NCBI GenBank assembly: GCA_023256355.1
Contig: JAGDXJ010000002.1
Location: forward strand, 1-39,654
Direction of reading: 5' to 3'
Source: Nitrososphaerales archaeon
GTDB lineage: Archaea > Thermoproteota > Nitrososphaeria > Conexivisphaerales > UBA164
DNA: 39,654 nucleotides
In this document: positions 15,384 to 24,233 of the stretch, in pieces
Layout: every line of letters starts with the position of its first letter
Numbering within the stretch: the first letter of the stretch is position 1
The notes under the pieces: generated by a model
The model's input: the letters and a program-made list of their open reading frames with translations, nothing else
Told to the model about the DNA's origin: nothing
Databases searched by the model: none
Program-made: the position numbers and the translations under genes

Positions 15384-16538
15384 TTATGGTAATACAGAAT
15401 TCAAGAGTTCTTGAAGTTCTATATCTGAAACTCCTTTCGTTAAGCTTACCTGTCTTTTTTCAAGAACCTTTTCCAGCTTGTGAATAGCGTCTACAAGCGA
15501 ATTTCTTATCCCCCAACCTTCACCGGTAACAGAAGTCTTAACGTAAGGACCGTTAACCTGTATCCTTATTATAACGTGCGGTTTGCCCTTTCTCTGTTTT
15601 TGATCCCCACTTACGTAAACTGTTAACGTTGAATTCTGCAAAATCTTAGAGTACTTTCTTGTCAAGCTTACCATCCTGCTTCTTATCGTCTCAGGATCGT
15701 ATTCGAGCTCTTCTATGACTCCTTTCCTTGAGAGCTGAAGGAATATTGCCGGTTCTTTAACTTTTATCGAAGCTATCTGTTTAAGAAGATCCTCTTTTGT
15801 CAATATGCCGCTGAGATGCCCGTTTTTTGTGACAACAACCGATGAAAACCTGAATTTTTTCATCAGCTCAAAAGCTTCAAAAGCGTTGGCATTTTCATCT
15901 ATCGTCTTTACATCCTCTGTCATGATTGATTTAACTGAACCCTCGGCTATGTTTTTCATCTCCCCAATAGGGCTATCCCTTTTCTGCCTGAACTTTGGCT
16001 TGATGACCTTCTGAATTATGTCGTGAAGCGTTACAATTCCAGCTACCTTTCTATCTTTCATAATTATAACTCGTGAAACTCCTGCGTTTCTCATTGTGGA
16101 AAGAAGCTGCCCTATTGTTGAATCTATGTCAAGAGTAACCGGATCGGGCGTCATTATGTCCTTTGCAGCTACGTTCCTGAAGACGCTGCGGCTTTGAGCT
16201 ATTACGTCATCAGCAAAGACTCCACCGCCGAGGCTACCATCCTGCAAAACATATGGCAGCGTTTTAAAACCGCTTTCTACCATAAGCCTGCTTACGTCCT
16301 CTATGTTTTTGTTATCGGATAGCTTCGGCGCTACTTTCATAAGAGTTTTTACTTTGGTAGTAGTAGGATCATAATTAAGCTTGTAAGCAAGGCTTTCGTT
16401 TATTATTCCCTCATAGAACAAACCATCAGAAACAACAATAAGATCCCTCTGTTTTTCAAATAGATCCTGTATTTCCGAAATTGTTTTGTTTTTGTCAACA
16501 GTTATTATATCTTTTTTGATAATGCTCTCAAGGCTCAT
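15384..16538 (-). CDS. CBS-domain protein with C-terminal hibernation-factor-like domain
   Basis: A 384-residue protein with four CBS motifs in two Bateman modules. These are at about residues 1-55, 60-115, 125-180 (AKDIMTPDPVTLDIDSTIGQ) and 200-260 (VKSIMTEDVKTIDENANAFE). The last ~110 residues (LTVYVSGDQKQRKGKPHVIIRIQVNGPYVKTSVTG) resemble the beta-alpha-beta S30AE/HPF (RaiA) fold, although the match is by pattern only. CBS modules usually bind adenine nucleotides, so an energy-sensing ribosome hibernation role is plausible. I recall a Pyrobaculum hibernation factor of broadly this kind but cannot verify it here. The start is ATG at 16538. Confidence 0.75.
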   Translation of the reverse strand: MSLESIIKKDIITVDKNKTISEIQDLFEKQRDLIVVSDGLFYEGIINESLAYKLNYDPTTTKVKTLMKVAPKLSDNKNIEDVSRLMVESGFKTLPYVLQDGSLGGGVFADDVIAQSRSVFRNVAAKDIMTPDPVTLDIDSTIGQLLSTMRNAGVSRVIIMKDRKVAGIVTLHDIIQKVIKPKFRQKRDSPIGEMKNIAEGSVKSIMTEDVKTIDENANAFEAFELMKKFRFSSVVVTKNGHLSGILTKEDLLKQIASIKVKEPAIFLQLSRKGVIEELEYDPETIRSRMVSLTRKYSKILQNSTLTVYVSGDQKQRKGKPHVIIRIQVNGPYVKTSVTGEGWGIRNSLVDAIHKLEKVLEKRQVSLTKGVSDIELQELLNSVLP

Positions 16539-16571
16539 GTATAAATTATAAACTTCTTAAAATAAAAACGT

Positions 16572-17141
16572 TTACAGACGTTCAAAATCGTTTAAGATCC
16601 TTTCCTGAAGCGCATCAAACTGTTTATATAGCTCTTCAACCGTTATGTATTCATTTACGATCATATAGTCGGCAATCGCTATCACAGAACCGATGCCAAG
16701 CTCGAGCTCGATCTTATCCCTCTCTTTGAATTCGTTAAAGTCTTTTGGATCATCTTCTCTCCCTCTGTTCTTAAGAAGATAAAACCTTCTCCTTGGGCTT
16801 GCATGAAGCGCTAAAATTATTATGCGCGCGTTCTTGCTAAAGAACTCGACTTCATTAGGAGACCTTATACCATCGATTACAATGAGTTTTGAATTGCTTT
16901 TTTCTATCTTGTCGAGCGTAAGCTTTGCTACTATGTCTTTTCCGCCCTGTTCTCGAAGGATCTTTACGACTTTTCTCTGGCCCTCTTTGCTCAGCCCATA
17001 ACCGAGCTCTATGCTCTTTTCTCTGATTACGTTGCCCATAGAAAAAGTTGGTATCCCGAGTTTGCTGGAGACGTAAGAAGCTATCGTGGTCTTACCTGCC
17101 CCCGGCATGCCGGTTATACCTATAATTCTGACATGCTCCAA
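16572..17141 (-). CDS. UPF0200 P-loop nucleotide kinase-like protein
   Basis: A 189-residue protein with Walker A GITGMPGAGKTT, then FSMGNVIREKSIELGYGLSKEGQ and VIDGIRSPNEVEFF. These match the archaeal UPF0200 family, which is related to adenylate and dephospho-CoA kinases. RRRFYLLKNRGREDDPKDF is the lid region with conserved arginines. The substrate is not established. The start is TTG at 17141. It lies 33 bases upstream of the CBS protein on the same strand and may be co-transcribed with it. Confidence 0.8.
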   Translation of the reverse strand: MEHVRIIGITGMPGAGKTTIASYVSSKLGIPTFSMGNVIREKSIELGYGLSKEGQRKVVKILREQGGKDIVAKLTLDKIEKSNSKLIVIDGIRSPNEVEFFSKNARIIILALHASPRRRFYLLKNRGREDDPKDFNEFKERDKIELELGIGSVIAIADYMIVNEYITVEELYKQFDALQERILNDFERL

Positions 17142-17236
17142 CTCATACCCATTATAACAAACTATATTTTAATCGTTCTGTTTGTTCGCGATTTTATAGG
17201 AACCGTTTTATCAGCAAATTATTTAGTTCACTTGGA

Positions 17237-18355
17237 TTGAACCTTCTTGTTACAGCCATAAGAGGCTTTGAAGAATATTCAGCTCACGAAGCTGAACTGC
17301 TTGGTTGCAGGGCAATTGAAACCAGGCAAGCACGGGTTGTTCTTGAAGGAGATTACAGCTGCTTGTATGTGCTGAACAATTTTGCAAGAACCATCAATAA
17401 AGTTCTTTTATTGTTAAGCAGAGAAACTGTCCAGAACCTGGAAGACATATACAGCAAAGCTTTATCACTTGATTACAGCTTCATAAAGCCCGATCAATCC
17501 TTTGCGGTTAGGTCTGAAAGAAGCGGAATACATGAATTCACCTCTATCGACATAGCAAGGGTTGTAGGGCAGTCAATAATAGATTCTTATCAGAGAAGCA
17601 CAGGTAAAAGGCTCAAAGTTAACCTTGATGAGCCGGATATAGAAATAGAAGCTGACCTTATAGGTAACGAGCTCTTCATAAGCTTAAACACTACAGGTAG
17701 TGGGCTTAACTTTAGAGAATACAGAGTTTATAACCATCCTTCTTCGTTAAAGCCAACCCTTGCCTCTTCACTGATCATAATGTCTCAGTGGGAAGGATCA
17801 AGCTTTATAGATCCTTTCACTGGAGGGGCAACTATACCGATTGAAGCTGCGCTTTACGCTAAATCATCGCCAGTAAGGCCATCCGGTGATTTTCTGTACA
17901 AAAAGCTCAGCTTTTACGACGATAAAGACGAAGAAGAAGCATTAAAAAAGATAGGTAAAAAGTTTGACCTTAAAGAGAGAATCGTAGGTATAGAGGTTTC
18001 CCGAAGACACTTTACTGGCGCGTTAAAGAACGTAAGCGCAGCCAACCTTGGCGAAAGCATAGATATTATTCTTGGGGACTCGATAAAGATCGATCTCCAG
18101 AGAAAGTTTAAATTCCTCATTTCAAACCCGCCGTACGGCATAAGAAGCGGCAGAAAAGAAAAGGTGCTTAAGATTTACGAACTTTTTGTAAAAAGGATTG
18201 ATAAAATTCTTGAGGATGACGGCTGTGGAGTAATGATTACAACTGAATATAAAAAGCTTTCAGAACTTTTAGGAGAAAGGGGTTACAAAGTCCTGAAGGT
18301 TAACACGGGGCTTCATGGTAAGCTCTGGGTTGGGGCAGTGCTTTTTAAAGCTTAA
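17237..18355 (+). CDS. THUMP-domain tRNA (guanine-N2-)-methyltransferase, Trm14/TrmN type
   Basis: A 372-residue protein. An N-terminal ferredoxin-like/THUMP module (about 1-165) is followed by a Rossmann methyltransferase. Motif I region is FIDPFTGGATIPIEAA, and the catalytic motif is NPPYGIR. The NPPYG form and layout fit Trm14, which makes m2G6 in tRNA, better than Trm-G10, which has DPPYG. The start is TTG at 17237. Its stop codon overlaps the PEP carboxylase stop on the opposite strand through a shared TTAA. Confidence 0.85.
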   Translation: MNLLVTAIRGFEEYSAHEAELLGCRAIETRQARVVLEGDYSCLYVLNNFARTINKVLLLLSRETVQNLEDIYSKALSLDYSFIKPDQSFAVRSERSGIHEFTSIDIARVVGQSIIDSYQRSTGKRLKVNLDEPDIEIEADLIGNELFISLNTTGSGLNFREYRVYNHPSSLKPTLASSLIIMSQWEGSSFIDPFTGGATIPIEAALYAKSSPVRPSGDFLYKKLSFYDDKDEEEALKKIGKKFDLKERIVGIEVSRRHFTGALKNVSAANLGESIDIILGDSIKIDLQRKFKFLISNPPYGIRSGRKEKVLKIYELFVKRIDKILEDDGCGVMITTEYKKLSELLGERGYKVLKVNTGLHGKLWVGAVLFKA

Positions 18356-19890
18356 CCGAGAGATTTCCTTAGCTTGGCCATTTCTGTTATGTTTTTTACG
18401 ATTTCTTCTCTGTTATTTTCAAGCAGAGCGGCAAGAGTTAACGTTGAGAGCAGCCTGTGTTTTAAAACGTCGTATTTTTCGCTTGCTTTCTTCATTCCAA
18501 AGTTTGATTCGATAAAGCTGATGTCGCTTTTAATCTGCTGAACTATCTTCTCGTTTACAATCATTTTATCCTTGAGTATTTTTAAATTTTCGTCAGAAAA
18601 ATAATCTATTGAAGCCTTAAGATCTATATCCAGGAACCTGTAGGTTGAAATTAGCATGTTCCATTCTTCTTCGTTTAACTTATCAAGGGCAGAAGCGCCA
18701 AAAATTTCTGGTGGAAGCCCCAGGCTGTACAGAGAGCTTACAAAAGTTATAGCCCTCGGCAAAGTTACTTTTCCGGCATTTCTTGAATATCCAAAAAGCC
18801 CTATGTGCAGCTTTCTGGCCCTTCTTCTTGGTACAAAGCCTGCGATCTCGTTTATCAGAGGTGCCAGGCCTTCTATAACTGTTTGATATACAGGAGTGTA
18901 CATATCGATTATTTTCTTAAGCGTATTGAGCTCGTCCGCGCTAAAGCTCTCTTTTTCGTAAGGCTTACTTATGTTAAGAAATCTTATTGCGCTTCTGGTT
19001 TCTTCTTCTTTATAGTCATACCTGAAAGCAGATTGTACGGTAAAAGTCCACACCCCCCTGTATTCATTAAAAACGTTTTCAACGTTTAAGGGATTTAAAT
19101 GACCTCTGAACGGAAGGCTTCCTACACCAATTATAGGATATATGGGTATATGATGAAGCTCTTCAACATTCTTCAGTTCGCTAAGCGCGTGCTTTGCCAG
19201 CAGAACCGCAGATACGATGCCATAATTCATGGCTGGATCAGACCTTGCAATAAAGACCCTGAGGTATGAAACCTTGATCGAATTAACGTACCTTTCGATA
19301 ATACTTTTTATGTTAAGAAGCGAATCCTTATCTTCAACCAGAGGAATGATCTCTAGCCACTTAGGTTTTGTCTCTCCTATCAAATCTCTGACGTTAAGGT
19401 TTTCCGTTAGCTGCATGTTTTCTTTGTTTACGACCGCCTTTTCATAGTACCTCGCTAAGGCAATAAGCTGTTCTGAGTGCGTGGTAAAGGGTAAGATGGC
19501 TTCAAAAACAGGAACAGTCACAGCTTCGCCGTAAAATTTTTCACCTACATCGTGGTTTATCGGTATGCTTTCTAAAGTTTCAGCGAAAACCTTTCTATCA
19601 ACCCCCTCGATGAACGGGTTTGGTACCCTGTATGTTAAAAATATATGCTTTCCCAGAACGTTATCCTTAAAGTATTCTGGATACATGGTAAAAAGCTTAC
19701 GCACTACGTGAGTGTCAACGTCTTTTCCTTCTGCATCCCACATTACTTCTTCTACGCCATAAAAAGAGTAAGCTAGATAAGCCTCATAAACCTCATCGTC
19801 TCCCTCTATAGAACCTTTCCCTTTTACCCAGTCCGGGACGTTCGCGTTGTCCGGATGCTGGGTAGCCATTGTCCTCGGGATCTTTCTCAT
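18352..19890 (-). CDS. ppcA: Phosphoenolpyruvate carboxylase, archaeal type
   Basis: A 512-residue enzyme of the short archaeal type. The N-terminus RKIPRTMATQHPDNANVPDW and the HDVGEKFYGEAV-like segment NHDVGEKFYGEAVTVPVFEAILPFT are diagnostic. GVGSLPFRGHLNP and RRRARKLHIGLFGYSRNAG carry active-site residues. It carboxylates PEP to oxaloacetate. It is much shorter than bacterial PEPC (about 900 residues). The start is ATG at 19890. A 115-base gap follows upstream to the nitroreductase gene; it holds an imperfect hairpin with no U-run. Confidence 0.96.
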   Translation of the reverse strand: MRKIPRTMATQHPDNANVPDWVKGKGSIEGDDEVYEAYLAYSFYGVEEVMWDAEGKDVDTHVVRKLFTMYPEYFKDNVLGKHIFLTYRVPNPFIEGVDRKVFAETLESIPINHDVGEKFYGEAVTVPVFEAILPFTTHSEQLIALARYYEKAVVNKENMQLTENLNVRDLIGETKPKWLEIIPLVEDKDSLLNIKSIIERYVNSIKVSYLRVFIARSDPAMNYGIVSAVLLAKHALSELKNVEELHHIPIYPIIGVGSLPFRGHLNPLNVENVFNEYRGVWTFTVQSAFRYDYKEEETRSAIRFLNISKPYEKESFSADELNTLKKIIDMYTPVYQTVIEGLAPLINEIAGFVPRRRARKLHIGLFGYSRNAGKVTLPRAITFVSSLYSLGLPPEIFGASALDKLNEEEWNMLISTYRFLDIDLKASIDYFSDENLKILKDKMIVNEKIVQQIKSDISFIESNFGMKKASEKYDVLKHRLLSTLTLAALLENNREEIVKNITEMAKLRKSLG

Positions 19891-20005
19891 GTTTCCATAA
19901 GATTGTTATGCGTCTATATTTAGCCCTTTCTTTCATCGCTTACTAACATTTAACGCCTGTTCTGTTTTTTTAACTTAACGGGGGTTAATGAGAGCGGAAG
20001 CCCCA

Positions 20006-20578
20006 TTAAACCCATTTATTGAAATGAAAAATTCCTTCTTTGATGACTGACTTTGGTTTTGGAACTGAAGCCGTATGCCCTAATAGTATCATCCACTGGG
20101 GCTCTACATGGTCTGGCAGAATGAACATTTTCTTAAAAATGTCAGGCCTGACAAGAGGAACTGCTCTCCAGTGGGCACCAAGGCCAATACAGTTTGCGGC
20201 TACAAGGATGTTTTCAGCAACCGCTGCAAGGCTCTGAATCCCCATGATCCTTTCGAGTTCGTTTTCTTTCTTCAGCTTTTTTATGTTGAGCAAACCTATT
20301 ATAATAACCTGTGCCGATGAAATTATTTTGCGCGTTCTCTCAGCTTTTTCAATGTCTGCCTTTCCGCTTTTAACGTATTCTTCTTTTAACGTTGAAGCAA
20401 GTCTTTCGATCAGCCGTTTTTCAGTAATTATCAAAAAATCCCATGGCTGCTCGTTATGGGGACTTGGTGCGCTTATTGCGGCCTGCATTATCGCCTTTAT
20501 ATCTTCCTCCTTAACCGGTTTATCAGTAAAATTCCTGATGCTTCTGCGGGTGTAGATACCTTCTAAACAGTCCATCAT
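20006..20578 (-). CDS. Nitroreductase family FMN-dependent oxidoreductase
   Basis: A 190-residue protein with IYTRRSIRNFTDKPVKEED and ISAPSPHNEQPWDF, the FMN-binding N-terminal signature. GLGAHWRAVPLVRPD and the WMILLGHTASVPKPK C-terminal segment complete the family pattern. These flavoproteins use NAD(P)H to reduce nitro compounds, quinones or related substrates; the true substrate here cannot be inferred. The start is ATG at 20578. It is divergent from the dehydrogenase at 20621, with promoters in the 42-base gap. Confidence 0.88.
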   Translation of the reverse strand: MMDCLEGIYTRRSIRNFTDKPVKEEDIKAIMQAAISAPSPHNEQPWDFLIITEKRLIERLASTLKEEYVKSGKADIEKAERTRKIISSAQVIIIGLLNIKKLKKENELERIMGIQSLAAVAENILVAANCIGLGAHWRAVPLVRPDIFKKMFILPDHVEPQWMILLGHTASVPKPKSVIKEGIFHFNKWV

Positions 20579-20620
20579 TTTTTTTATAAAGGTTAAATAA
20601 TTAAGTTTTTTAAATAAGTA

Positions 20621-21502
20621 GTGAAATTGAAGCTGGGTTTTGTAGGATTAGGAAAAATGGGACAAGCATTAGCTCTTAGAGCTATACAATCAGGGTATAC
20701 TGTTTACGGCTATAACCGAACTAAATCAAAAGTAGATTCGATAAGAGATAGAGTTGAAATTCTGCCATCCATAAGCGACGTAGTAGAAAAGAGCGATGTA
20801 ATACTCGTAACCGTTACAGATGATGAAGCAGATGAAGATGTTATTCTCGGAAATCACGGCATATCCGATTATATAAGGCCAAATAAAATGATAATAGACT
20901 TCAGTACCATTTCTCCTATAATGTCCAAGTACATAAATGAAAAACTGAAAAGAAAAAACGCATACAGGTTAGAAGTGCCGCTAATAGGAGGACCTGCTAA
21001 AGCTCTCAGGGGTGAACTTATAGCTCTTATAGGAGGAGACAGATCAAAGTATGAAGAAATGTCTGACCTTATAAAGACGTTTGCTATAAGGACAATATAT
21101 GCGGGGAACATAGGAGATGCGCTGTCACTCAAGCTGGCTTTCAATCTTCTCGTTGCAGGGTATGCTGAACTGATAGCTGAGGGATTGGCGTTCGTGCAAA
21201 AGATGAAGGTCGATCCAAGGTTGTTTGTGTATCTTGTAAACGCCAGCGGTTATAAGACAGAGTTCAGCGAAACAAAGGGGCAAAAGATGCTCGTAAGCAA
21301 CTATGAACCGACTTTCTATCTAAAACACATGAAAAAAGACCTTGGATTGATTTCAAAGGTGGCAGATAAATATAACGTTTACCTTCCTGTTCATTCAACT
21401 CTCTGGAGCACGTACACTGCAGCAACCGAATATGGGCTTGCAGAAGAAGATTACAGCGCTATTCTGGAGTATTTACTAAAAATTAATAAATTAAAAGAAT
21501 AA
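20621..21502 (+). CDS. Beta-hydroxyacid dehydrogenase family protein (3-hydroxyisobutyrate dehydrogenase-like)
   Basis: A 293-residue protein. GFVGLGKMGQALALRAIQ is the Rossmann GxGxxG segment, with YNRTKSK marking NADP preference (Arg after Asn). LEVPLIGGPAKALRGELIALIGGD is the substrate-binding motif, in a slightly altered form of the usual DAPVSGG. SLKLAFNLLVAGYAELIAEG holds the catalytic lysine and asparagine. The physiological hydroxyacid, perhaps glyoxylate or succinic semialdehyde as in related enzymes, is not determined. The start is GTG at 20621. tRNA-Cys begins 11 bases after the stop. Confidence 0.88.
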   Translation: MKLKLGFVGLGKMGQALALRAIQSGYTVYGYNRTKSKVDSIRDRVEILPSISDVVEKSDVILVTVTDDEADEDVILGNHGISDYIRPNKMIIDFSTISPIMSKYINEKLKRKNAYRLEVPLIGGPAKALRGELIALIGGDRSKYEEMSDLIKTFAIRTIYAGNIGDALSLKLAFNLLVAGYAELIAEGLAFVQKMKVDPRLFVYLVNASGYKTEFSETKGQKMLVSNYEPTFYLKHMKKDLGLISKVADKYNVYLPVHSTLWSTYTAATEYGLAEEDYSAILEYLLKINKLKE

Positions 21503-21513
21503 AACAATCATGA

Positions 21514-21585
21514 GCCGGGGTGCCGGAACGGCCACGGGTGCGGCTGCAGACCGCATTTATGTGGGTTCAAATCCCACCCCCGGCT
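21514..21585 (+). tRNA. tRNA-Cys (anticodon GCA)
   Basis: The acceptor stem GCCGGGG pairs with CCCCGGC. The anticodon arm TGCGG-CTGCAGA-CCGCA shows anticodon GCA. The T arm is GTGGG-TTCAAAT-CCCAC. The discriminator base is U. No CCA is encoded. There is no visible intron. Confidence 0.96.
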
Positions 21586-21658
21586 TCCCGGCAACTTGTA
21601 TTTTTACAGTAACAGCCCATAGCTAAAAGATTTATAGCATTTAATCATCGATACTTTA

Positions 21659-22957
21659 TTATAGAACTTCTGCGTTGCTTTCTAGCTTATTTTCAAGCAA
21701 AATTATTGATATGCATCCGAGAACAGAAAGCAGAGAAACAGTAATAGATATATAAGGCCAGGACCGAAGCAAATTTCCTGAAGCGTTAACGAAAACAGGG
21801 ATTCCGAATGATAAAATCAATCCTGTTATAAGCGTCGCTATCTGCAGTGTCCATCCGATTCCTGAATATCTCATGTTAACGGGAAAAACCTTGCTGAGAG
21901 TCACTCCCAGAGCTCCAAACGCTATATAAAGAAAAGCAAACACGCAGACTGCGGCCAAAACTATATAGAGAGTATTTTTTGATTGTAGTATAGGGAAATA
22001 AAAAAAGGAAAATACGGCCAGTCCAGCTCCTCCTGTGACTATCGGGACATAAAGCATGTTAAATCTGTCGTAGAGATAACCTCCAAACAAAACAAAAGGA
22101 AAACCTGCAAATCCGGCAAGTATTGCTGAAAGCATTTCGGTTGAATAAGGGATCCCAAGCGCTTTCATGTAAGAAAGACCCAGAGGGTTAAGGAGAAGGT
22201 TTGCAGCTGCCGTTGGAAAAGCTGATACAAGTATTCCAGCGGCTATGTACCGGGAATACTTTTCCCAGACCTGAAGCGAAGGCGCCTTCAGAACCTTTCC
22301 ACCAAGCTTTAGGGATCTGAAAGCAGGACTTTCAATCATCTTCAGCCTAAGTACTATACCCGCAACAACTACGATACCTCCAAGTATAAAGGGTATCCTC
22401 CATCCATATATTATGAAAGCCTTCCTGCTCATACTTAATTCTGTCAGAAGAAAAACAAGCGGGCCGAGACCGAACCCAACCGGGTTAGCAGCCTGAATAA
22501 AAGATGTCCATAAACCCTTTCTTTTTTCCGCAACTTCATAAATCCATGATATGGCGCCCTGCCATTCACCTCCTATACCAAAGCCTTGCAGAAACCTGAA
22601 CACTAGCAAAAGGACAGGAGCTGCAAGGCCTATAGCTGAATACGGAGGCAGTAATGCTATCGAAAACATGGCAACGCCAACCGTCAAAATAGTGACGATA
22701 AGAGATGATTTTCTGCCGACCCTGTCTCCCAAATGTCCAAATATCAGCGCAGCAAAAGGCCTTGCAAAGTACATAGCTGTATATGAAAGCATAGAAAGCG
22801 CAAACGATACAACAGGGGAAAAAGCCGCAAAGAATACAATCGGCCATATAGTTGAAGCCGCTATTCCTGCTATAACAACATCATACCATTCAATAAAAGT
22901 TCCAAAAAAAGCTGCGTAAACAGCGGTTTTCTGGGATTTGGTTTCAGCTAGGAGCAT
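21659..22957 (-). CDS. MFS transporter, metabolite:H+ symporter (MHS) family
   Basis: A roughly 432-residue, 12-helix membrane protein. FFGTFIEWYDVVIAGIAAS is the MHS N-terminal signature in helix 1. GHLGDRVGRKSSLI is the loop 2-3 motif, FRFLQGFGIGGEWQGA is typical of helix 4, and a second GGYLYDRF lies between helices 8 and 9. Members carry organic acids, sugars, amino-acid derivatives or osmolytes with protons; the substrate is unknown. I use the ATG at 22957, since the track start at 22960 is a TTG one codon earlier. Confidence 0.9.
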   Translation of the reverse strand: MLLAETKSQKTAVYAAFFGTFIEWYDVVIAGIAASTIWPIVFFAAFSPVVSFALSMLSYTAMYFARPFAALIFGHLGDRVGRKSSLIVTILTVGVAMFSIALLPPYSAIGLAAPVLLLVFRFLQGFGIGGEWQGAISWIYEVAEKRKGLWTSFIQAANPVGFGLGPLVFLLTELSMSRKAFIIYGWRIPFILGGIVVVAGIVLRLKMIESPAFRSLKLGGKVLKAPSLQVWEKYSRYIAAGILVSAFPTAAANLLLNPLGLSYMKALGIPYSTEMLSAILAGFAGFPFVLFGGYLYDRFNMLYVPIVTGGAGLAVFSFFYFPILQSKNTLYIVLAAVCVFAFLYIAFGALGVTLSKVFPVNMRYSGIGWTLQIATLITGLILSFGIPVFVNASGNLLRSWPYISITVSLLSVLGCISIILLENKLESNAEVL

Positions 22958-23017
22958 CAACTGGCTTTGTTTGCTTTTAATTTAAGTTTTTTTATGATGA
23001 GATTTTTTAACCCTTTT

Positions 23018-23878
23018 TTAGATCAATATTGAAATAGCCAAAAATATACTGTACAGAATATATATAATCGAACTTATTTCTACTCCATACAGAAAGCCCT
23101 CTTTTTTAAGTTTGATCAGGCCACGATAGGCGATAGGTAAAGTTAAGAATGTCAGGTTTATTTTAACATTTCCCGTTATTATTGAAACAACGGGTATCCA
23201 GATATAAGAGAATATTACCATTGAATAGAAAAGAAGAGCAGCACGTTCTTTCCCAAGAAGCACAGCCAGCGTTTTCCTTCCAACATCTCTGTCTTTGTCA
23301 ATGTCTCTAGTATTAGCAGCTGTTAGAATAGATGCAACGAGCAAAGAAAGAGGTAAGGATAGAAGATAAACCATCATCACGAGCCTTCCAGCAGAAACAA
23401 GAACTGTAGCAACGATTTCTATAAACCCCATAGTGAGGCCCACTATAACTTCACCAAAGGGTGTCCTTGAAATAGGAACAGGGCCTTCTGAATAAAGAAT
23501 ACCTACAAGAAAAGCTACTATCCCTAGAGTAAGCACTGTAAAACCTCTGCTGATCACTATGGGTATTGCAAGAATTCCCGCTAAAAAGTCAAAGATGACG
23601 GCTATCATAAAAACTTCTCTGGGCGATGCCTCGCCTTTTACTATAAGCCCTGCAAACCCGTGTGATGCATACCTGTCTATACCGTTTACATAATCGCCGT
23701 GTTCATTAAAAACATTTGTCGCGAGCTGCATCAGAAGGGCAACGGCGAACATGTCTGCCCAAAGAATTGGATTAAACGTGTTTAACCTGCTCGCTATAGC
23801 TCCTCCTACCAAAAGCGGTGCTGCAGTGGCGCTAAGGGAAGGTACCCTAATCAAAGATATAAATTGTCTAAGGTTCAA
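23018..23878 (-). CDS. UbiA-family prenyltransferase, MenA-like
   Basis: A 286-residue membrane protein with 8-9 helices. The first prenyl-diphosphate motif is NVFNEHGDYVNGID, and the second is AANTRDIDKDRDVGRKTLA. The NEHGDY and RDxxxD..GRKTLAVLLG patterns are those of 1,4-dihydroxy-2-naphthoate polyprenyltransferase, which makes demethylmenaquinone. This implies a menaquinone-type respiratory quinone. The start is a TTG at 23878. A decayed TnpB-type remnant begins about 50 bases upstream. Related UbiA enzymes for other lipids cannot be fully excluded. Confidence 0.8.
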   Translation of the reverse strand: MNLRQFISLIRVPSLSATAAPLLVGGAIASRLNTFNPILWADMFAVALLMQLATNVFNEHGDYVNGIDRYASHGFAGLIVKGEASPREVFMIAVIFDFLAGILAIPIVISRGFTVLTLGIVAFLVGILYSEGPVPISRTPFGEVIVGLTMGFIEIVATVLVSAGRLVMMVYLLSLPLSLLVASILTAANTRDIDKDRDVGRKTLAVLLGKERAALLFYSMVIFSYIWIPVVSIITGNVKINLTFLTLPIAYRGLIKLKKEGFLYGVEISSIIYILYSIFLAISILI

Positions 23879-23928
23879 TGCATGAGATAAAATCCTCTTC
23901 CGATTTAAATTATTTGCGCCAGAACAAA

Positions 23929-23970
23929 GTGAGCCACCTCAACCTCGCAGTTAGGGTTTCTCAATTCATC
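23929..23970 (-). ncRNA. Omega-RNA-like 3' module of a decayed element (copy 2)
   Basis: A 42-base block on the minus strand starts GATGAATTGAG and ends GAGGTGGCTCAC. It contains AACT-GCGA-GGTT, a GNRA-type hairpin, where the other copy has ACC-GCAA-GGT. It has the same length as the block at 5603-5644, and most differences are transitions that keep or swap pairing. This stretch between menA and the HTH gene (23879-24233) holds no open reading frame. Confidence 0.5.
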
Positions 23971-24176
23971 GCAGCGCTTGCTTCCACGCTAGCTTTTAGA
24001 TTTTGCTTTTGACAGACTTCAGCTTATATGGTCTAACTTCCTGAGATTTTCTCATGAGAAAAGTTTCTTTCCTCTGACCCATTAATTCTTTTCAGGATTA
24101 TACATCAGCCTGTAAAGATTCTGCGCTGAAGGCTTTAAAAAATATTTCTCTATAAGGAGGCTATCTAAAGCTGACA

Positions 24177-24200
24177 GAAGAGGGCTTTCGCCCCTTAACC
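24177..24200 (-). repeat. GGGGC-GAAA-GCCC hairpin, copy 2
   Basis: The minus strand reads AAGGGGCGAAAGCCCTCTT, a GAAA-capped hairpin nearly identical (12 of 14 core bases) to the one at 5941-5962. Both lie 225-311 bases upstream of a GNRA module. In one frame the bases following it encode about 35 open residues ending NLYRLMYNPEKN before a stop, possibly decayed coding sequence. Confidence 0.45.
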
Positions 24201-24233
24201 ATATAAAGTTAAAAAAATAAAAACCAAAAAATT

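Noticed and set aside
19975-20015. Hairpin GGGTTAATG...CATTAAACCC as a terminator for the nitroreductase gene
   Set aside because: The stem has a bulge and the downstream strand is A-rich, not U-rich, on the transcript sense.
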